A DNA stretch of 12,873 bases from contig JAFAHH010000021.1 of NCBI GenBank assembly GCA_019237355.1, forward strand, positions 1-12,873, written 5' to 3'. The notes beneath the pieces are model-generated. The model worked only from the letters and a program-made list of their open reading frames with translations, was not told the DNA's origin and made no database searches. Position 1 is the first letter of the stretch. The number at the start of each line of letters is the position of its first letter. Below are positions 1 to 6,107 of this stretch, one piece after another. A program made the position numbers and the translations under genes. Origin of the DNA: Acetobacteraceae bacterium (lineage in GTDB: Bacteria; Pseudomonadota; Alphaproteobacteria; Acetobacterales; Acetobacteraceae).

Positions 1-2
1 TC

Positions 3-902
3 TACCGCCAGGGACAGATCAATCTGGTGCTGAACGCCGAGCCCGACAGCGCGGCGGCGGAGTTTTTTCATCTGCATGGGCCATCGGTCTGCGCCTTTGC
101 GCTCCGGGTCGATGAGGCCACGGCGGCGATGGAGCGGGCGCGCACCCTGCTTTGCCCCGAGTGGTCTGAGCCACTCGGACCCGGCGAGCGCAATATCCCC
201 GCAATTCGTGCGCCAGACGGCACGCTGATCTACCTTGTGGCGCCGGCCGGATCGGGCCGCAGCATCTGGGACGATGATTTCGAGCTGTTTGAAAACCAGC
301 AGCAATCGCCGGGTGACCTGACCGCAGTGGACCACCTCGCCGTGGCGCTGCCGGCCGGCAGGATGGATACCTTTGTCTTATTCTACCGCGCGGTTTTCGG
401 GTTTACGCCTGACCAGCTCTGGGAACTACCCGACCCCTACGGCCTGATCCGCAGCCGGGCGATGAGCAGCACGGATGGCAGCGTGCGCATTCCGCTCAAC
501 ATTTCAGAAAGCCGGGAGACCGCAACCGGCCGCTTCGTATCTTCCTATGCGGGGGCTGGGGTGCATCATATCGCCTTCTGCACCGCGGATATTTGCCGTG
601 CCGTGGAACGAATAGCGGAGAGGGGGGCGAAAATGCTTCCGATCCCCGCGAATTACTATGACGATCTCGGCGCCAAGTGGGGTCTGGACGATGCAGCGCT
701 GGCCGGGTTGCAACGGCTGAACCTTCTCTATGACCGCGATAATAGCGGCGAATTCCGGCACGCCTATACAATTAGCTTTGCTGACCGCTTCTTTTTTGAG
801 GCAGTCGAGCGCCATGGTTATCGGGGCTTCGGGGCGGCAAATGCTTCGGTGCGGATGGCAGCACAGGCGCAGCTCAATGCCGTGCATGCGACTGCTTGGT
901 AG
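3..902 (+). CDS. HPPD-like C-terminal part of a sugar-phosphate-isomerase/HPPD fusion protein (3-dehydroshikimate dehydratase type), 5' truncated
   Basis: The frame is open from the first bases of the window, so the start lies outside; 299 residues are visible. What remains is a two-lobed vicinal-oxygen-chelate domain like 4-hydroxyphenylpyruvate dioxygenase. The three metal ligands are recognisable: H111 in VDHLAVAL, H189 in GVHHIAF and E266 in DRFFFEAVERHGYRGFG (numbered from base 3). The segment RLNLLYDRDNSGEF also fits the family. True HPPDs start with a short N-terminal lobe, whereas the upstream residues here (QGQINLVLNAE) read on without a start. This matches the fusion proteins in which an AP-endonuclease/xylose-isomerase-like barrel, known as 3-dehydroshikimate dehydratase (QuiC1 type, quinate/shikimate to protocatechuate), precedes an HPPD-like half. 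The isomerase half is not visible, so the dehydratase role is inferred. A stand-alone HPPD-like enzyme is the alternative. The HPPD-like fold is secure; the substrate is not. Confidence 0.82.
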   Translation, partial: YRQGQINLVLNAEPDSAAAEFFHLHGPSVCAFALRVDEATAAMERARTLLCPEWSEPLGPGERNIPAIRAPDGTLIYLVAPAGSGRSIWDDDFELFENQQQSPGDLTAVDHLAVALPAGRMDTFVLFYRAVFGFTPDQLWELPDPYGLIRSRAMSSTDGSVRIPLNISESRETATGRFVSSYAGAGVHHIAFCTADICRAVERIAERGAKMLPIPANYYDDLGAKWGLDDAALAGLQRLNLLYDRDNSGEFRHAYTISFADRFFFEAVERHGYRGFGAANASVRMAAQAQLNAVHATAW

Positions 903-1059
903 CCAAGCTTCCGGCCAGCAAAGGTTAAATAATCGAGAGGCAATTCTTGCTACGGCTCGGTCTATAACTATTCTTGCCAGTAAAGCCTTTTATTGTGGAT
1001 TGCCGGCCCGTCAATCGAATAGAATGGTTTCAATCAAGCAAAATGGGAGAAGACCGGAA

Positions 1060-1491
1060 ATGCTCCGGACCGTGCAGGAAGTCATTCGCAATCAGACAAT
1101 CACCACTCTTTCGCCGCAAGCCACCGTCCGCACCGCAGCGCGCACGATGGCGGCAAGCAATGTCGGTGCGGTTATGGTTGTCGAGGGGGGCAAGCTCATC
1201 GGCATCTTCACTGAGCGCGACGCCCTGGTTCGGGTGCTCGCGCAAAGCCTGAACCCCGACCGGACGCAACTCGGCGCGGTGATGACCCGCAACGTCGAGA
1301 CAATTACTCCAGAACGCCTGGTCGTGAACGCCTTGCACCGAATGCACGACGGGGGCTTCCGTCACATGCCGGTGGTTGAGGCGGGGACTCCGATCGGCAT
1401 GGTCTCCATGCGGGATGCTCTTGGGAGCGAACTCATTCAGTTCGAGGGAGAGCTGGGATTCAAGGAGACGCTTGCCGAGACGATGTGGTAA
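1060..1491 (+). CDS. Two-CBS-domain protein
   Basis: A 143-residue protein made almost entirely of a tandem CBS (Bateman) pair, roughly residues 8-62 and 72-127. Each half ends in the usual ligand-binding signature: GIFTERD at 48-54 and GMVSMRD at 113-119. Such stand-alone pairs usually bind adenine nucleotides or S-adenosylmethionine and regulate partner proteins; no partner is visible here. The ATG at 1060 is chosen because GGGAGAAG lies about ten bases upstream and the CBS fold begins a few residues later. An in-frame ATG at 1024 would add twelve residues with no domain content. The longer open frame reaching back to 730 runs inside the upstream gene and is not credible. A strong hairpin follows the stop. 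The gene is separated from the upstream gene by about 157 bases and is probably its own transcript. Cytoplasmic; function beyond ligand sensing unknown. Confidence 0.88.
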   Translation: MLRTVQEVIRNQTITTLSPQATVRTAARTMAASNVGAVMVVEGGKLIGIFTERDALVRVLAQSLNPDRTQLGAVMTRNVETITPERLVVNALHRMHDGGFRHMPVVEAGTPIGMVSMRDALGSELIQFEGELGFKETLAETMW

Positions 1492-1526
1492 GCAGCGGGG
1501 TTCCAAAACCCTGTACCGTCATTGCG

Positions 1527-1560
1527 CGCCTGGCCGGGCTTTCGTGAGCCCGGCCAGGCG
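1527..1560 (+). terminator. Perfect 14-bp hairpin after the CBS gene
   Basis: CGCCTGGCCGGGCT at 1527-1540 is exactly repeated in inverse at 1547-1560, with a six-base loop (TTCGTG). It starts 35 bases after the stop of the CBS-domain gene. There is no T-run on either side, so it is not a textbook intrinsic terminator. It may still terminate or protect the 3' end of the CBS transcript, or be a dispersed palindrome. A second, weaker stem-loop of the form CCTCGCC/GGCGAGG lies just downstream at 1605-1623. Confidence 0.5.
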
Positions 1561-1739
1561 GGGTCGACCGGTGTCGTCCGCTGGGGTCGGCCTAAAGCAA
1601 CGCCCCTCGCCCAGGCGGCGAGGCTGGGACTAGGCGAGGCGGCCCCGGATCATTCCATGCTGGCTCGCCGGAGTGCCCGCCGGACCGAAGCCATTTCAGA
1701 CCTCCCGAACCGAGCAACACTGAACCGATACTCGCGTTG

Positions 1740-1845
1740 TAGAGCCGATCGCGCTTGATTGGAATTGCTTGCGACTTCAGCAGCTGCGTGAAGATGCTGG
1801 CACGAGCAAGCTAGAGCGCTTCCGCTGAGGCTGGAAGCGTTCCAG
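1740..1845 (+). repeat. Dispersed palindromic repeat, copy 1 (degenerate)
   Basis: A 106-base element sharing order and many blocks with the copies at 3357, 12250 and 12380: TAGAGC, GATCGCG, TTGG, TGCGTGAAGATGCT, then CTAGAGCGCTTCC ... GGAAGCG. It has the same two-hairpin plan, but the first hairpin is more decayed than in copy 2. It lies entirely in the leader of panB and ends about 23-32 bases before the panB start, so any panB transcript starting upstream of it would carry it. All four copies in the window point the same way. Confidence 0.7.
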
Positions 1846-1868
1846 CAAACGTTCAGGGCCGAAGAGGG

Positions 1869-2705
1869 ATGGATCAAATGAGCACGGGAGTGCGTTCTCG
1901 CCGCCTCACCATCCGGCACTTTCAGAAAGGGCGCGGGCCGTTTGTGTGCCTCACCGCCTACACGGCGTCGATCGCACGGCTGCTCGACCCTCATGTCGAC
2001 CTACTCTTAGTAGGCGATTCCCTGGGCATGGTGATTTATGGACTGGAAAGCACCCTGCCAGTAACATTGGATATGATGATCGCGCACGGGCAGGCCGTGA
2101 TGCGGGGCGCACATCGGGCCTGCGTGATTATCGATCTGCCGTTTGGGAGTTACCAAGAGTCTCCCGGGCAGGCGTTCCGCGCTGCTTCCCGGGTCCTGGC
2201 CGCGACCGGCGCAGCCGGGGTGAAACTTGAGGGCGGGACCGAGATGGCTGAGACGATCGGGTTCCTTACCCGGCGCGGGGTGCCGGTATGCGGCCATATC
2301 GGGCTGATGCCGCAATCAGTGCACGCGGCTGGCCTTCGGGCGCAAGGACGGACCGAGAAGGAGGCAGCGCGGATTTCGGCCGACGCACACGCGGTGGCTG
2401 AGGCTGGGGCATTCGCCATTGTGATCGAGGGCACGTATGAAGCATTGGCGCGACAAATTACCGAGGCGGTACCGGTTCCCACGATAGGCATTGGCGCCTC
2501 CCCAGCGTGCGATGGGCAAATCTTGGTGACCGACGATCTTCTCGGACTGTTTGCGGAGTTCACCCCCAGCTTTGTAAAGCGCTATGCCGAGCTTGGCAGC
2601 GCAGTCTCGCAGGCAGTCGCGGCATATGCTGAGGATGTGCGGGATCGGCGGTTTCCCGGGCCGGAACATTGTTTCGGCGTTGGGTCGGGTTTTCGGTCTG
2701 ACTGA
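1869..2705 (+). CDS. panB: 3-methyl-2-oxobutanoate hydroxymethyltransferase (ketopantoate hydroxymethyltransferase)
   Basis: PanB transfers a hydroxymethyl group from methylene-tetrahydrofolate to alpha-ketoisovalerate, making ketopantoate for pantothenate and coenzyme A. It is a cytoplasmic TIM barrel, 278 residues here against about 264 in E. coli. Family landmarks are clear: LLLVGDSLGMV with metal ligand D50, IDLPFGSY with D89, GVKLEGG with K119 and E121, GHIGLMPQSV with H143, and the catalytic glutamate E187 in IVIEGTYEA. The late loop reads GIGASPACDGQ where GIGAGPDCDGQ is usual, a mild departure. The ATG at 1869 has GAGG almost touching it; an ATG at 1878 (MSTGVRS) sits about ten bases from the same GAGG and is the likelier start. 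panC is not adjacent. Repeat copy 1 fills the leader, and the stop codon is seven bases from the convergent tRNA-Cys. Confidence 0.95.
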   Translation: MDQMSTGVRSRRLTIRHFQKGRGPFVCLTAYTASIARLLDPHVDLLLVGDSLGMVIYGLESTLPVTLDMMIAHGQAVMRGAHRACVIIDLPFGSYQESPGQAFRAASRVLAATGAAGVKLEGGTEMAETIGFLTRRGVPVCGHIGLMPQSVHAAGLRAQGRTEKEAARISADAHAVAEAGAFAIVIEGTYEALARQITEAVPVPTIGIGASPACDGQILVTDDLLGLFAEFTPSFVKRYAELGSAVSQAVAAYAEDVRDRRFPGPEHCFGVGSGFRSD

Positions 2706-2712
2706 CTGGGAC

Positions 2713-2786
2713 TGGAGGTCCGGGCGGGAATCGAACCCACATTCGCGGATTTGCAGTCCGCTGCATCACCACTCTGCCACCGGACC
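2713..2786 (-). tRNA. trnC: tRNA-Cys (GCA anticodon)
   Basis: Read on the minus strand this is a 74-base tRNA with encoded CCA. The acceptor GGTCCGG (2786-2780) pairs with CCGGACC (2723-2717), followed by discriminator T and CCA. The anticodon stem GCGGA/TCCGC encloses the loop CTGCAAA with anticodon GCA at 2754-2752. The T arm GTGGG-TTCGATT-CCCGC is canonical with one G-U pair. The D stem has three good pairs. Its 3' end faces the panB stop seven bases away. No variable arm or intron is seen. Confidence 0.97.
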
Positions 2787-3092
2787 TGAGCAAACGGTTA
2801 AGCTCTAGGAACACTGGGGACGACAAAGGCAGCTTCGCAACGCTTGCAGGCCCTTAGCTCTCTTAGCAGGGTCATTAGACTTTATCCAGTCTGCTCACCC
2901 GGCCTGCGGGCCGATGCCGCTCAACCAGACGCTACGCAACGAGAAACAGGCACCCTCGCCCTCGAAAGGCGGCGGGAATAGCCGCAAGACCTGGGAAGAC
3001 TTTGGCCGTACCCGACTATTCGCGCATGGGTTGCTAGCGGTCAAAGCTTAGCCGGCTTCGCGGGCTTTCTAGACGCTTTTAAACGCATCGGC
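2787..3092. other. Gene-free stretch right of tRNA-Cys
   Basis: About 300 bases with no credible coding frame. It should hold the tRNA-Cys promoter (minus strand, just right of 2786), but I could not pick a convincing -35/-10 pair. GC-rich short inverted repeats occur (for example around 2899-2912 and 3050-3067), none with a T-run that would make a clear terminator. Nothing else is recognisable. Confidence 0.5.
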
Positions 3093-3293
3093 CTAAAGCC
3101 TTGTTGTCCCACCGCCCTCAGTTGAAGCTTTCCCGAAGTCGGTTGGCTGGTCTCGGTTCTTGGCAAGTTCAACGCCAATTCGCGCGATTTCCTGTTGCAG
3201 GCTCTCTGGTTTGGCCCCGTTCTGAATCAATGTCCGATGTGCGGTCATAACCGCCACAAGGTCCGTGGTCCCGAACGAACAATGTCGGTGCAT
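3093..3293 (-). CDS. Small hypothetical protein (66 residues)
   Basis: I do not recognise this protein. A minus-strand ATG at 3293 is preceded by TAGGAG with a seven-base gap, a good ribosome binding site, which is the main reason to take it seriously. The middle (LVAVMTAHRTLIQNGAKPES followed by LQQEIARIGVELAKNRDQ) reads like an amphipathic helical protein: balanced charge, few prolines and no runs of arginine such as shadow frames show. The C-terminus turns Gly/Thr-rich. There is no signal peptide or membrane segment. It stands alone between the tRNA and repeat copy 2, and could be a small helical accessory protein or the remnant of a longer gene. Confidence 0.42.
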   Translation of the reverse strand: MHRHCSFGTTDLVAVMTAHRTLIQNGAKPESLQQEIARIGVELAKNRDQPTDFGKASTEGGGTTRL

Positions 3294-3356
3294 GCCTGTG
3301 CTCCTACCAGTAACGGTGGAACCTGATTCGATTGGGCTTCTCAGTATGCCGCTTTG

Positions 3357-3462
3357 CTAGAGCAGATCGCGCTTGACTGGAAACGCTTGCGGTTCCAGGA
3401 GCGCGTGAAGATGCTCGCAAAACAACGCTAGAGCGCTTACAGTCAGCATGGAAGCGCTCTAG
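3357..3462 (+). repeat. Dispersed palindromic repeat, copy 2 (best preserved two-hairpin copy)
   Basis: A 106-base element bounded by CTAGAGC on the left and GCTCTAG on the right. Hairpin 1 runs from AGCAGATCGCGC to GCGCGTGAAGATGCT around the inner stem CTGGAAACGC/GGTTCCAG. Hairpin 2 is a perfect 11-bp stem, CTAGAGCGCTT (3428-3438) with AAGCGCTCTAG (3452-3462). It matches copy 1 over its whole length and copy 4 in plan and many blocks. It lies upstream of the small minus-strand gene at 3093-3293. Confidence 0.78.
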
Positions 3463-3628
3463 CCGGCTTGTCCCGCCAGCTAAGCAAAGCCGCCTGCCGG
3501 TCTGGCTCGCTTTTGATGTGGCACGACCTTCGCTTATTGCTGCGAAGTTCACAGGCCATCTGTGATCCTCCCTTCTGTGCAGCGCCGCGTCGACATACCA
3601 TCGCTTGCCGAACTTTGATACTCAGCCG

Positions 3629-3652
3629 GCCACAAACATTTGTGGCTGTTTT
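3629..3652 (+). terminator. Terminator-like hairpin with short T-tract
   Basis: GCCACAAA (3629-3636) and TTTGTGGC (3639-3646) are exact inverse copies with two bases between them, followed by TGTTTT. On the plus strand this has the form of a weak intrinsic terminator. No plus-strand gene ends just before it, so either a short unannotated transcript ends here or it is a chance palindrome. Confidence 0.4.
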
Positions 3653-3715
3653 GTGAAAGGTGAAGTGGCACGTCAAAGCGCTTAAACAATTGTAGAGGGC
3701 GTACCTTGTGGAGTC

Positions 3716-3752
3716 GCAACTTAACGCTGTCTACCTCGGACAAGTAAGTTGC
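3716..3752. repeat. Inverted repeat, 8 bp perfect arms
   Basis: GCAACTTA at 3716-3723 and TAAGTTGC at 3745-3752 are exact inverse complements with 21 bases between. It could be an operator, a small hairpin, or a relic of an element end. No flanking gene start is near enough to choose. Confidence 0.35.
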
Positions 3753-4030
3753 CTTGAGCTAGTTAAAGAGACGTTGGTCACCCGACGTGATCGACGACCT
3801 CCTGGCTCGCCGGCTCTACAATCGCCCCCAAATTGAGACTCCTCCCGCCCAACTAGGCCGATCCAGTGGGGCACGCCCGCGAGCGCCGTCCCGCTGCGCC
3901 GGGCAGTTCGCCCATCGAGCCCGCCGGTCGTCGACAGAACCAGGAGATGGTGGCGCACTCCCACCCGGCCATCCGGGCGGTGGCAGCCGAGAAAACCGCA
4001 GGCCATGGTCATACCGCGAAGGACCTCGCC

Positions 4031-4945
4031 CTATTCGATAGCCGCGGCCGCCGACCCGGAACGCACCTCGATACCGAGCTTATCCTCGAGAATGCGCATC
4101 AGCGCCGCCGTATCCCGTTCGCCGAAGCCCGCCGCGATTGCCTGTTCGAGCGTTTCTTGCGCCGCCCGGCCAACGCGGGCCTCAAACCCGAGCGCTTGCG
4201 CCAATTGCACCGCCAACCGCACATCTTTGGCCGCAAGCCTCACCATGAAGCCAGGTGTATCGTCCCCAATGAATGCTTTTTTCGGCATCGCCACCGCGAG
4301 CTGGTTGTTCCAAGCCATCGTGGTGCGCATGACTTTGAGCATGAGGTCGAGGGTCAGGCCGGACTTGATGCCGATCGCCAATGCCTCGGTACTCGCCGCC
4401 ATGATCGTGGTAGCGAGGAGGTTATTCGTGATCTTTATCGCGTGCCCCATCCCGGGACCACCGCAGTAAAAGGTTTCGTTGCCGATGCAATCGAGCACCG
4501 GCTTGACCCGCTCGATGATTTCAGGTTCGCCGCCCACCATGAGGGTCAGGGTGCCGGTGACAGCGTGCTCCGAGGTCTTGCCGACCGGCGAATCGACCAT
4601 GTGCATGCCCCGCCGCCGCAGCTCAGCGCCGATGCGCTGCGAGGTTTGCGGGTCGATCGTGCTCATATCGATGACCACGCCGCCGGGTCGTAGCCCTTCG
4701 GCGATGCCGCCTGGGCCAAGCACGACTTGTTCGACATGGGCCGGCTCCGGCAACATGGTCACCACCACGTCGCTGGCTTCGCCCACGTCACGCGGCCGGG
4801 TAGCCGTGCGCGCACCAGCCTGGCTCAGCTTCGCCATTGCCTCCGGGCTTAGGTCGTAGACCGTGAGAGGATGGCCACCCTTCAGGATGTTGAGCGCCAT
4901 CGGCCCGCCCATCACCCCGAGCCCGATAAAGCCGACTGTAAGCAC
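4031..4945 (-). CDS. Beta-hydroxyacid dehydrogenase, YihU (sulfolactaldehyde reductase)-like
   Basis: An NAD(P)-dependent reductase/dehydrogenase of 304 residues in the 3-hydroxyisobutyrate / tartronate-semialdehyde reductase family. The Rossmann motif GLGVMG is at 8-13; D31 after VY ends the second strand and favours NAD(H). The catalytic lysine is K171 in GHAIKITNNLL, with N174 and N175 behind it. The substrate loop reads DSPVGKTSEHA (118-128) where 3-hydroxyisobutyrate dehydrogenases usually have a DAPVSGG type loop. From memory of E. coli YihU, its loop is DVPVGRTSANA at the same residue numbers, where G-R-T-S contacts the sulfonate; here Arg is Lys. Other GxxxxHA-type reductases share part of this, so sulfonate use is a hypothesis. 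The start is a GTG at 4945 with GGAGG four bases upstream; it lies 19 bases after the binding-protein gene and is last in the operon. Confidence 0.9.
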   Translation of the reverse strand: MLTVGFIGLGVMGGPMALNILKGGHPLTVYDLSPEAMAKLSQAGARTATRPRDVGEASDVVVTMLPEPAHVEQVVLGPGGIAEGLRPGGVVIDMSTIDPQTSQRIGAELRRRGMHMVDSPVGKTSEHAVTGTLTLMVGGEPEIIERVKPVLDCIGNETFYCGGPGMGHAIKITNNLLATTIMAASTEALAIGIKSGLTLDLMLKVMRTTMAWNNQLAVAMPKKAFIGDDTPGFMVRLAAKDVRLAVQLAQALGFEARVGRAAQETLEQAIAAGFGERDTAALMRILEDKLGIEVRSGSAAAAIE

Positions 4946-4964
4946 CGTTCCTCCGCTAAGCAGC

Positions 4965-6083
4965 TCAGGCCCGCTCGGCCCAGTGATCCATTTCCCAAAC
5001 CGGCAGCCCGCGAAGATCGGTTACATCGGTGCGCGTGAATTCGGACGCCGGCGGTTTCGACCCCATGCGCTCGTAGGCCTGCTTGATCAGCGGCGCCGTG
5101 CGCGTGAAGGCGGCTTTGACCTGCTCCCAGGTCAGCGGCTGCTCGATGATCCGGCTGTCGACCAAGAATTTCGAAACTTCAAGCACCGCGCGCGCGTCGT
5201 TTTCCGTAGGCCAGGCCCAGCCCCGGATGTAGAGCACGTCGTCGTTGATCACCTTGGCGCCCTGCTCCGGATTGAGGTTCCAATATTGCCTTACGAGCTG
5301 GGATACCGGACCCGGTTGCATTGCCTTCAAGGCCGCGACCGCTTCTTCCTGCGCGATCAGGAACGCCAGCACTGCTTTCGGCTGCTGTTCAATCAGGGCA
5401 TTGCTTACCACCCAGAAGGACCGGTGCAGATAGTAACCATCGGGAAAGAACTGCGATTTCTTTACCGACGGCAACATGATGCCGCCGCCCTTGCCAAGCG
5501 GGCCGTCGTAATAGGCTTCCGTATAGCCGAACGAATTCATGATCCCGACGGTGCCGGTGCTTTCGGCGGCGAGGAAGGCGGGATAGATCGCGATCGCCGC
5601 ATCCATGCCGGTCGGTACCTGCGCGGCCATCCCAAGCGTCGGCGTGTTGACGATACGGATGTTGGAAGCCCGCGGGTCCGCGCTTCCGAGCTCGAATCGC
5701 AGCATTTGCGTCAGCGCGTTGTACGGGTCGCCGCCGAGCAATGCTCCGACCGTCTTGCCGCGCAGGTCTTGGATTGTATGAACCGGTGAGCCGCGCCTCG
5801 TGGCGAGCACAAACCGCAGATGACCCTCCCCTACGACCATAAGGCTGATCGGCAATTCCTGCGAGATCGCGCGAATGATGGGGGTATTGCCCCACATTCC
5901 CATATCGAGATTGCCACCCACGATGGCCTCGACCATGGGCATCGCCGTTGGATATTCGCGCCAATCGACCGTCAGGTCGTAGCCGAACTCGGCCGCGCGC
6001 TTCTCGAACCGCTTGTTGCCCGTAATCAGACCAACCTTGCCCTCGAGCGAGAACAGCTTTTCCGGCGCCAGGTGCTCGAACAT
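4965..6083 (-). CDS. ABC-type substrate-binding protein of the SsuA/TauA/NMT1 family, without signal peptide
   Basis: A 372-residue periplasmic-binding-fold protein. Family hallmarks are IVGGNLDMGMWGNTPIIRA (about 54-72), LATRRGSPVHTIQDLRGKTV (about 93-112) and a later hinge with FWVVSNALIEQQPKAVLAFL, typical of nitrate/sulfonate/taurine/thiamine-precursor binding proteins. The N-terminus (MFEHLAPEKLFSLEGKVGLI) is charged and lacks a hydrophobic leader. The ATG at 6083 has AAGGAG six bases upstream, and the upstream gene's TAA (6110-6108) is in the same frame, so at most eight extra residues are possible and no leader can be hidden. No permease or ATPase gene is in the window. It may therefore act in the cytoplasm as an enzyme or ligand sensor, or its export may rest on an unusual arrangement. 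Third gene of the operon, 24 bases after the enolase-superfamily gene. The family is clear, the ligand unknown. Confidence 0.87.
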   Translation of the reverse strand: MFEHLAPEKLFSLEGKVGLITGNKRFEKRAAEFGYDLTVDWREYPTAMPMVEAIVGGNLDMGMWGNTPIIRAISQELPISLMVVGEGHLRFVLATRRGSPVHTIQDLRGKTVGALLGGDPYNALTQMLRFELGSADPRASNIRIVNTPTLGMAAQVPTGMDAAIAIYPAFLAAESTGTVGIMNSFGYTEAYYDGPLGKGGGIMLPSVKKSQFFPDGYYLHRSFWVVSNALIEQQPKAVLAFLIAQEEAVAALKAMQPGPVSQLVRQYWNLNPEQGAKVINDDVLYIRGWAWPTENDARAVLEVSKFLVDSRIIEQPLTWEQVKAAFTRTAPLIKQAYERMGSKPPASEFTRTDVTDLRGLPVWEMDHWAERA

Positions 6084-6107
6084 GAGCCACTCCTTCGCGG
6101 TTACGGC

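Larger units (their letters stand above)
3463..4030. other. Long gap with hairpins but no recognisable gene
   Basis: About 570 bases between repeat copy 2 and the end of the minus-strand operon. Open frames exist on both strands (for example 3468-3656 plus, 3731-4012 minus, and plus frames entering the dehydrogenase gene). All are Arg/Pro/Gly/Ser-rich and resemble no family I know. Two structured spots are listed separately: the hairpin at 3629 and the inverted repeat at 3716. The part next to the dehydrogenase (about 3780-4030) is more GC-rich than 3463-3780 and may be a decayed gene, but I cannot identify it. Confidence 0.4.

Noticed and set aside
730..1059. Upstream extension of the CBS-domain frame to 730
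   Set aside because: It runs inside the HPPD-like gene and then through non-coding sequence; the CBS fold and a good ribosome binding site support the start at 1060.
2560..2826. Minus-strand frame across the tRNA giving SGGRVVMQRTANPR and WVRFPPGPP
   Set aside because: This is the well-known artefact of translating a tRNA gene; the tRNA-Cys explains it.
2899..2912. GGCC-type short hairpin right of the tRNA as a terminator
   Set aside because: Only four pairs and no T-run on either strand.
3866..4693. 275-codon plus-strand frame
   Set aside because: It is the shadow of the beta-hydroxyacid dehydrogenase gene on the other strand; its His/Arg-rich composition matches no family.
4863..5789. 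308-codon plus-strand frame
   Set aside because: Antisense shadow of the binding-protein gene; Arg-rich and without domain signals.
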